This document shows, piece after piece, positions 56,377 to 64,000 of a DNA stretch of 64,000 nucleotides. The position numbers and the translations under genes are program-made. The notes under the pieces were generated by a model. That model saw only the letters and a program-made list of their open reading frames with translations. It made no database searches and was not told the DNA's origin. This DNA comes from Bidens hawaiensis (taxonomy: Eukaryota > Streptophyta > Magnoliopsida > Asterales > Asteraceae), in NCBI GenBank assembly GCA_021521415.1, contig JAIQDT010014372.1, positions 124,001-188,000 on the forward strand. The letters are read 5' to 3'. The stretch's first letter is position 1; the number at the start of each line of letters is the position of its first letter.

Positions 56377-56920
56377 TTTAAGGAATGATAGCCGAACAAA
56401 ACCCGACCCCACCCGAAAACCTGAAAAAAAAAAGCCCAGTCAAATACTCGGAATCGGTTCCTAAAAATACCCGGGTTACGCACCTCTAAGTGAGCACTGC
56501 AACAAATTAATTTTCTTATGTTAATTATATATGATTGTCACACATTTACTTTCTTCACACTTAAAAAATTTATCTATACGTTATTGAACTAATATGTATG
56601 TTAGCATATATATACATGATGAGGTTCATTTTATATATATAATAAAATAACATTCTCCTTGAAGTATACTAAACGCGTCAATAAATAAGCATTGTTAGAT
56701 AAGTTTGCATATTATTCATGTACTCTTGTATCGAGATATTGAGACTTTCAATTTCAAATTGGTATTCATGTACACATGATCTCGTTAAATCGACTAAACT
56801 TATACCAAATCATAAACTCGGTGGCAAGTTGTTGAATAACGAGTGTAAAGCTACGCACGACAACGACCTCTGTCGTATTGGTTACTGCTTCAAACATTAC
56901 GTGCACACGTTTTTAAAAAT

Positions 56921-57462
56921 AGGGTAAGGATCCTAAGAGAACCCTTTACAAATTGAGAACTTTGAGAACCATTTTGGACCACTAAAAACACCTTTAAAAA
57001 AATATTTAAAAAAATCATAAAACAAAAAATAATAAAAATTTTAAAAAAGTAAAAAAACCAAAATTCTTATATTTCATTCCGGTTTCATTAAAAAAATAAA
57101 AAAAATAGAAAAAAAAACAAAAAAAAACGTTGTATTATACACATATGTATAATTTTATTTAATCTTTGGTTACGTAATATACACATATGTACAACATCAT
57201 ATATCTTAAATTATACACATGTGTACAAAAAAATATGTAAATGTACATATATGTATATATAATACATATGTGTATATAACTTAGCTAAACCGAGTTTTTT
57301 TTTAATGAAACCGGGATGATAAAATAAGAATTTTGGTTTTTTTACTTTTTTGATTTTTGTGTTTTATTTTATTTTATGATTTTTTTTTTATTTTTGGGTT
57401 TTATGTTGTCCAAAATGGTTCTTATAATTCTCAATTTTAAAAAGATTCTCTCATCCTAATCC
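56921..57462. mobile_element. Mutator-like MITE with long inverted arms
   Basis: The arms agggtaaggatcctaagaga...gagaaccattttggac (left) and its diverged complement (right, gtccaaaatggttct...atcctaatcc) pair over about 70 bp or more, and AT-rich inner parts (tttttac/gtaaaaaaa, accggg/ccggtt) extend this to about 200 bp. The 9-bp tttaaaaat lies at 56912-56920 and 57463-57471. A 9-bp TSD suits Mutator-like elements. No ORF. Confidence 0.75.
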
Positions 57463-57639
57463 TTTAAAAATATTCAAAGAACTCACCTTTGGGTTAGTGT
57501 GAACTTTTTTAAAATTAAAAGCTACCAAAATGTGTATTGTTTCTTTTAATTGGCTTTATGTTATAGTGTTCACGAAAGAAGACAATGACACTAGTGCGAG
57601 AAAATACAACACAATCAAGTATCTTACTTTTGAATTGTT

Positions 57640-58030
57640 TCTTTAGGTTTGACGGGTGGTTTGTTTATTCATTAAACAAACGAACATGAACGCATGTTTC
57701 GTTCGTTCATTTATGTTAGTGAACGTTCGTTTATGTTTGCTTATTATGTCCGTTTATGTAATGCTCGTTTACATATTAATAGAAAATAATTATATATTAT
57801 TTTAAAAAGTCATCTAGTTAATGGTTTTATACCTCTACTTATTTATTTATTTTTGTTTATGTTGTTTGTGTTCATATACATTTGTGTACATATGTTCATT
57901 TATGTTTGTGAACTGGTTTGTTTAAAAGTAAAAGAAACAAACATAAACGGAAACGAACATATTATTTTTCAAATAAATGAACACGAACACAAAATACATA
58001 TTCGTGTTCGGTTTGTTTAAAGGCCTAATT
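57640..58030. repeat. Foldback-like AT-rich repeat
   Basis: Built of cgttcgttcattta, aaacaaacgaacatgaac and their complements (57660-57770 against 57930-58020). Same phrase family as 19250-19620. The right end lies about 50 bp before the first promoter motif of RPS3. Confidence 0.5.
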
Positions 58031-58073
58031 ATGAAATAAGAAGATGAGTCCATCATCATCCAGTAGTTGAGTT

Positions 58074-58152
58074 TGGGCTCAAAGCAGGGTTGGCCCAGTA
58101 GTTAAGTTTGGGCCATGGACAACAGACGCAGTACAGTAGTATTAAACCCTAA
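58074..58152 (+). promoter_or_regulatory. RPS3 promoter: site II motifs and telo-box
   Basis: TGGGCY site II motifs at 58074-58079, 58092-58097 (reverse) and 58109-58114, followed by the telo-box aaaccctaa at 58144-58152. This combination is typical of plant ribosomal protein genes and ties their expression to cell growth. A pyrimidine-rich start region (ctctccatctctacacc) follows. Confidence 0.8.
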
Positions 58153-58201
58153 CCATTATCTCTCCATCTCTACACCGCCGTTTGAACATCATCTTCTTGA
58201 G

Positions 58202-58779
58202 GTACGATTTCCATTTCCTTTCCTTGGTGAATATGATTGATCTGTTTGTGTTGTGTGTATTATCTCTTCTCACTTTATGCTATTAATAATAATAATAATA
58301 ATCTAGTGTATATGCACACCAGCTGTTTGATTAAATTCCTCAATTACCAAAATACATATAAATTGATTTTCTATATTTCATTCATCAGATAATAATAATA
58401 TGTGCCTATTTATTAAAGCTCCAGTTCGGTTCGTTTCGATCTTTGGAGGCTCGAGCTCGGCTTGTTTACTATCTATTACTAATTAATCTTTATTTAAAAT
58501 TTAATATAATATATATTGTTTAGTTATTTTCATTATTTGTTATATTATATACATGTAAATATATATGTATATATTATTATTATTATTATAAAAACTTATA
58601 CAAATGAAAGGCTTGGTTAGCCTTGCTAGCCGGCTCGAACTCGATAAGGGAAGCTCGGCCCGTTTATTAAACGAGCTTACTTTTAGGCTCGAGCTCGTTT
58701 AAGCTTTTTCACGAGCCGATCATCTCATTTGCACCCCTAATATGGTGGCTTGCTTATACATTTTTTACTCAATTTTTAG
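58202..58779 (+). other. Intron in the RPS3 5' UTR
   Basis: Donor gag|gtacga after 58201 and acceptor tttttag|gat at 58779 give a 578-bp leader intron. It holds the MITE at 58403-58737. Inferred from splice consensus and the position of promoter motifs and ATG. Confidence 0.65.
58403..58737. mobile_element. hAT-like MITE in the RPS3 leader intron
   Basis: The right end, in reverse, begins aggggtgcaaatgag, the terminal phrase of a common plant hAT MITE, and the body has ctcgagctcg repeats in both orientations (58450-58460, 58627-58695). taatatg is present at 58396-58402 and 58738-58744, fitting a 7-8 bp TSD. The left terminus has decayed. Confidence 0.6.
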
Positions 58780-58817
58780 GATCTGTGATCACCATATATT
58801 AAACTTAGCTTACGAAA

Positions 58818-60272
<1,455 letters not shown>

Positions 60273-60856
60273 GTCTTGTGACGGAAGTGAGAAAGTTTAG
60301 ATGTTTCAAGACTTTATGTTATAAAAATGAGTTTTTGTTGTTTTTTTATGGATTGGACCTTATTGTTCTACTGATGTTTTGTTACTGCAATGCTATTTCT
60401 ATAATCAGTTTGTTGCTTGAATGATGTTACTTTTAAGTTTCTGAGTTGTAATGTTAGTGGCTACATCTTAACTATTACTTATAGATCTGTGCTCATGTTA
60501 TTATCTTATAGTTTGGACTTATCAGTCCTGATGGCACATTGTTGCAACAGAATAGAAATCTTGTGTAGAATACAATTGTTAAAGCTTGTTTAATAGTGAT
60601 TTCTTGTACAAGTATGAGCTGTCAAAGTGAGGTATGCTGTCATTTAGTTAAGAGAGTTATTAAAGGTACAGTAAAGGTAAATTAGTTTTGGTAGGTAAAT
60701 CTAAGTGCTCGTAAGAGGGTGGCGAGTTTTCAATGACTCCTGCCCTTATTTGAACGGCAGTTTTGTGCACAAATTGCATGTAAAAACATGGTTCACAGTT
60801 TTTGTAGTTGAAAGAAAGTATCATGTGAATGATGTCGATTGTTGTATTAACTCATA
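60273..60856 (+). other. RPS3 3' UTR and downstream sequence
   Basis: A T-rich 3' UTR follows the stop; attaaa-like or ataaaaatg signals near 60320 may serve for polyadenylation. No other gene is visible up to the MITE at 60860. Confidence 0.45.
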
Positions 60857-60859
60857 TTA

Positions 60860-61493
60860 GGGGGGACGGGGCGGTGCGTGATGGAGCTCCCATCACGCGT
60901 GGTGAGCCTCTCCACACGGCCGCCGCCCCTTTGTCACGCGGAAAAATTGGATTTTGCGTGATGGGTGTCACGCGTGATGAAGGGTTGATTCCAAGAAAAA
61001 GAGCCGTTGGGAGGGGGGTGGTTATGACAGTTGGGGGGCAGCCGTCGCCGGAAGTGATGGATTGCCGGAAAATTAACAGGGAAGGAGGAGTTGTGCTGTG
61101 GGTTTTGTTAATATTATTATTATTATATATTAAATACAATTTACACAATAAACCCTTAACTTTTACATTTCTTTTAAACAGAATTTAGAATAATTTACGA
61201 ATTAAACCTTGAACTTTTGAATGCTATAAAAATGATATAAAAGTCGGCTAAGTTGGCGGAAACGTGACGAGGCCTATATCAACCATTTCTTTGTCGGTTT
61301 TTATTTATTTATTTATCTTTGTAACATTTAATCTTGCAAAAAAACAAAACAAAAACAAAAAAAATCCATCACACCACCACCCCTAGTAAAAAACCATCAC
61401 ATGTGATGGATTTGGGGTTGGTGATGTGGCACCATTTGATTGGGTGGGGTGTGTGATGAGTAATGCCACCACATCCACCACCCCTTCCCCCCC
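60860..61493. mobile_element. PIF/Harbinger-like MITE, TSD tta
   Basis: The left end ggggggacggggcggtg and the complement of the right end gggggggaaggggtggtgg are similar terminal inverted repeats. tta lies on both sides (60857-60859 and 61494-61496). TTA target sites and G-rich ends suit PIF/Harbinger MITEs. The inside is GC-rich on the left (with tcacgcg phrases) and AT-rich in the middle. No transposase. Confidence 0.65.
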
Positions 61494-61496
61494 TTA

Positions 61497-62172
61497 ACAG
61501 ACCTACAAGGCAAAAATTTAATCGTCGGTCCGTTTCTAAGCAACTTTGTTTGCACTTTTAGAACACACAACACCACAATACGATTATTATTACACAATGA
61601 CCAAGTTTTCTTATAATTTTGAAAAGAGAATGAGCAGAAAACTGAAAGACATTGTTCAAAAACATAAGTTATTTTTATGTAACTCGAAAAGGAATCTCAA
61701 CACAAGCAGAGATAATTGTTTAAATGTTCATTTAAAAAGAAACTTTTGAGAGAATTGCATTGTTTTGAAATTTTGCATTTAAGATTTGTTGGTTAAGACT
61801 GAATTCCTTAATGTAAATCTTTAATTGTTCCTTTTACCTAGAAAAAAGAAAACTTACGAAATTAATCTGCAGTTACAATCACTTTCGTGTGTTGTGCATA
61901 ATTCAAGTCAACCCTAAAATAATCCAACAAAAGTTGTCACCAAATTCTGGTAATTTATGAAAGCTTAAGAAATATATAGTATGGTTCATTAGTACATGTA
62001 CATAACCTGGGTCTCAAAAGAATGACACTTTCTTGAATGTTTTGACTTAAAATAATATACTATAGAGCATGTACATAATCTATGGTGATAATCATGCTAT
62101 CACAAAGACATACTTGAATCATCTTAACATCTTTGATGTTAACAAGATTCAAACTACCAATTAGAATTCATG
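61497..62172. other. Intergenic stretch between the MITE and the MATE locus
   Basis: AT-rich, no gene seen. It should contain the 3' UTR of the minus-strand MATE locus near its right end. Confidence 0.6.
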
Positions 62173-64000
62173 CTAAGCGGTGCTAACGCCCCCGACTTCA
62201 TAACGGGTTATATCCTCAGAGTAAAGGACGCCATTTGGTGACACGAGACGTACGAGAGCAACAGTAAACCGAGACTGTAAATAACAGTAAATAAAAAATA
62301 TTGGAGTTACATTTTGAACATGTGACGTTAAGGAGTAGTTTTAAGTTAAAATTTACTCATTGGAACAAAGCTAACGCCCACCAACAGCCGGGCAACCCGT
62401 ATCCTAGATTACTAAAAAACTGCAAACAAGAGAGAAGGTAAATATAGCATTTCAAAAAAAAAAAAAAAATCAAACGTTATGCTTCAACACCATGTAACAT
62501 GTTAAAGATCAATACAAGAGGTTGATATCATTGATTCTTTTGTTATATACCCATGAGACCCGCTGCCTGAAAACTTACAGCCCCACCAATACGTAATTTC
62601 AAAGTATTAATGCAAGAAAAGAGATAAAATCTGGTTAAGCCGATTTTTTTTTTTTAATTTTAACATATTTAGATTTTATAATTACAACTTTACAACTAAA
62701 AATGCAAAGCTATATAAAAAAAACAATTACTAATTAACTTTTAAATAGTAACATAAAAAATTCAAATCATTATAAGTTTGGCCACAAAACATTTTATTTT
62801 AAGACTTAAAATATAAACGGGTTAAATAGGTCAAGCCCACGAAGATTTCAAATATTGCACGTGGTTTGAGACAGTAGTTCATGAATATATTCATGACTTT
62901 CAGAAAGCAGAAAAAATATTAACACTAGAGAACAATAATCTGAATTCCTTACCATGAGAAGAAGAGCGCCCAAAGAAAAGATTGAACTCATTGATATGCT
63001 AATAAATCTCAAATCACGTCCCGCCTGCAATCAAGATTCATATCGTAACTATTTTAACACACCCAGAAATTAATATTCAGTAACGAAAAAGCGAAACACA
63101 AAAAGAGGTTAGTTATAAAACTATAAAATAAGCATACCAACAATGTTCCTTCAAGACTATGAGTACATGCAGAGACAAATAAAGCAAGGAAGTAAGGAAG
63201 TAGAACTTTGTGCATCTGCATTAAAAGAAAATAACCAAAATACTTCAAGAAACAAATAATTTTTATTCTTTCATAATGAAGAGGTGTCAATCATGTCGAG
63301 TTGGCACATTGCGGGTAGAATCGTTCAACCTGACTACCTGAGCACGACCCATATTTTATTCATGTCAAAAAACATCAGCCTATCCCACAGACGCTTAAAA
63401 TCATGAAAGCCGAACCGTTAAAACAAGTTGGCGAATAATAATCAAGTTATAAGTGTGTTAATCGGGTTGGTGGGTTGTAAAAAATTGGGTTATACGGATT
63501 ACGGGTTAAACAGGTCAACCCCAACATGACCGGTTTTATTTAGCTAAACAAGTAGTTATCAAAGCTAACCTCCTTTATGACCAGAGGATCAGGTGAAAAA
63601 ACTTTAGGAAACAACCACGGAACAATTGTACCAACAGCACCTAATATTAAACCGCACAATGAACCAATTATCACCATTGACTTAACAGCGTTCTTGCCTG
63701 AGTAAATATAATAACAAGCATATGTGAAGATCATATACAAACTATTTAAATTAAAAAAAAAGGAGCTAAAACAACTACACAAATTAACCTTTGACAGACT
63801 TCGCTTAGCACCATATAAAAGTTCTGGCATAAACGATTGCGCGGTTTGAGATAACGGTTCACCTCCTACAGCAAACATACAGAATAGTTGGACAAGAACC
63901 TGAAGTAACAGAAGTTAGTTAAGAGTCAAACAAAGTGAGTTGACTTTAATAGCAAAAATCAAGTTAAGACGGGCCCACCAACCTGATGAGCAGCAACGGT
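62173..64000 (-). pseudogene. EDS5/DTX-type MATE transporter, 3' part, with two lesions
   Basis: Exons in minus order: 64000-63983 (TVAAHQ), 63899-63789 (VLVQLFCMFAVGGEPLSQTAQ, PELLYGAKRSLSK), 63697-63570 (MVIIGSLCGLILGAVGTIVP, FSPDPLVIKE), 63215-63138 (MHKVLLPYFLALF, THSLEGTLL), 63024-62953 (AGRDLRFISISMSSIFSLGA), 62419-62357 (LGYGLPGCWWALALFQ) and 62274-62173 (SRFTVALVRLVSPNGVLYSE, stop TAG). The order and motifs match plastid MATE proteins of the EDS5 group, which export compounds such as salicylate precursors. Two faults are seen: exon 3 is one base short near 63683 if the standard acceptor is used, and the last codon of exon 6 is TGA (62359-62357) where the family has Trp. Upstream exons lie off-window. 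Confidence 0.85.

Noticed and set aside
60829..61188. 119-codon frame downstream of RPS3
   Set aside because: Lies in the GC-rich end of a MITE with terminal inverted repeats; composition explains the open frame.

Overview
This window is nuclear plant DNA. The six-exon cytosolic uS3/RPS3 gene has telo-box and site II promoter motifs, and most of the window is LTR retrotransposons. A eudicot is certain enough; Asteraceae is my guess from the look of the retrotransposon families, not something proved here. Only two host loci of normal type are visible, both at the right edge: RPS3 (58818-60272, + strand, apparently intact) and the 3' part of an EDS5/DTX-type MATE transporter (62173-64000, - strand) carrying a frameshift and a nonsense codon. 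A decayed replication protein A 70 kDa (RPA1) fragment lies at 55530-56376. Three MITE-like elements sit around these genes.

The rest is a nest of LTR elements whose boundaries I placed by LTR ends, primer sites and target-site duplications (TSDs). (1) 1-8160: a Ty1/copia element on the - strand, its 5' LTR at 7748-8160, its 3' LTR off-window. (2) 8161-14368, resuming after 18585: an old, shredded Ty3/gypsy element on the - strand into which the copia element, a 1.64-kb insert (11268-12905) and (3) a + strand gypsy deletion derivative (14369-18580, TSD tttgg) were inserted. (4) 19788-54695: one Athila-type gypsy element on the - strand with TSD gcaac, both LTRs, a tRNA-Asp primer site and gag, PR, RT, RH, INT and a third ORF, swollen to 35 kb by later insertions. 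These are a solo LTR at 26297-27928 (TSD cctaa), a solo LTR at 46816-49342 (TSD ttggg/ttagg) and a 4.1-kb solo LTR at 30600-46726 (TSD aaaac). The last is itself split by (5) a 12-kb gypsy element, 32292-44305 (TSD tgcag), with about 99% identical LTRs but completely broken coding DNA.

The most unusual signal is regulatory. In the Athila-type element a 14-bp palindrome of the form GCACGG-CC-CCGTGC occurs in pairs 22 bp apart. Four pairs lie upstream of the LTR TATA box. Six more pairs lie in the 3' non-coding region, where three TATA-like boxes each follow a pair and each precede a small ORF. An unrelated solo LTR (26297-27928) has three pairs of a different palindrome (ATCGCGATACGCGAT), 32-33 bp apart, ending 16 bp before its TATA box. 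The copia LTR has a perfect 14-bp-arm hairpin 4 bp before its TATA box. The same layout, palindromes abutting TATA, is thus seen in three element families with unrelated sequences. A second notable structure is an exact R-U5 (strong-stop-like) copy of the copia LTR inserted in that element's own gag region.
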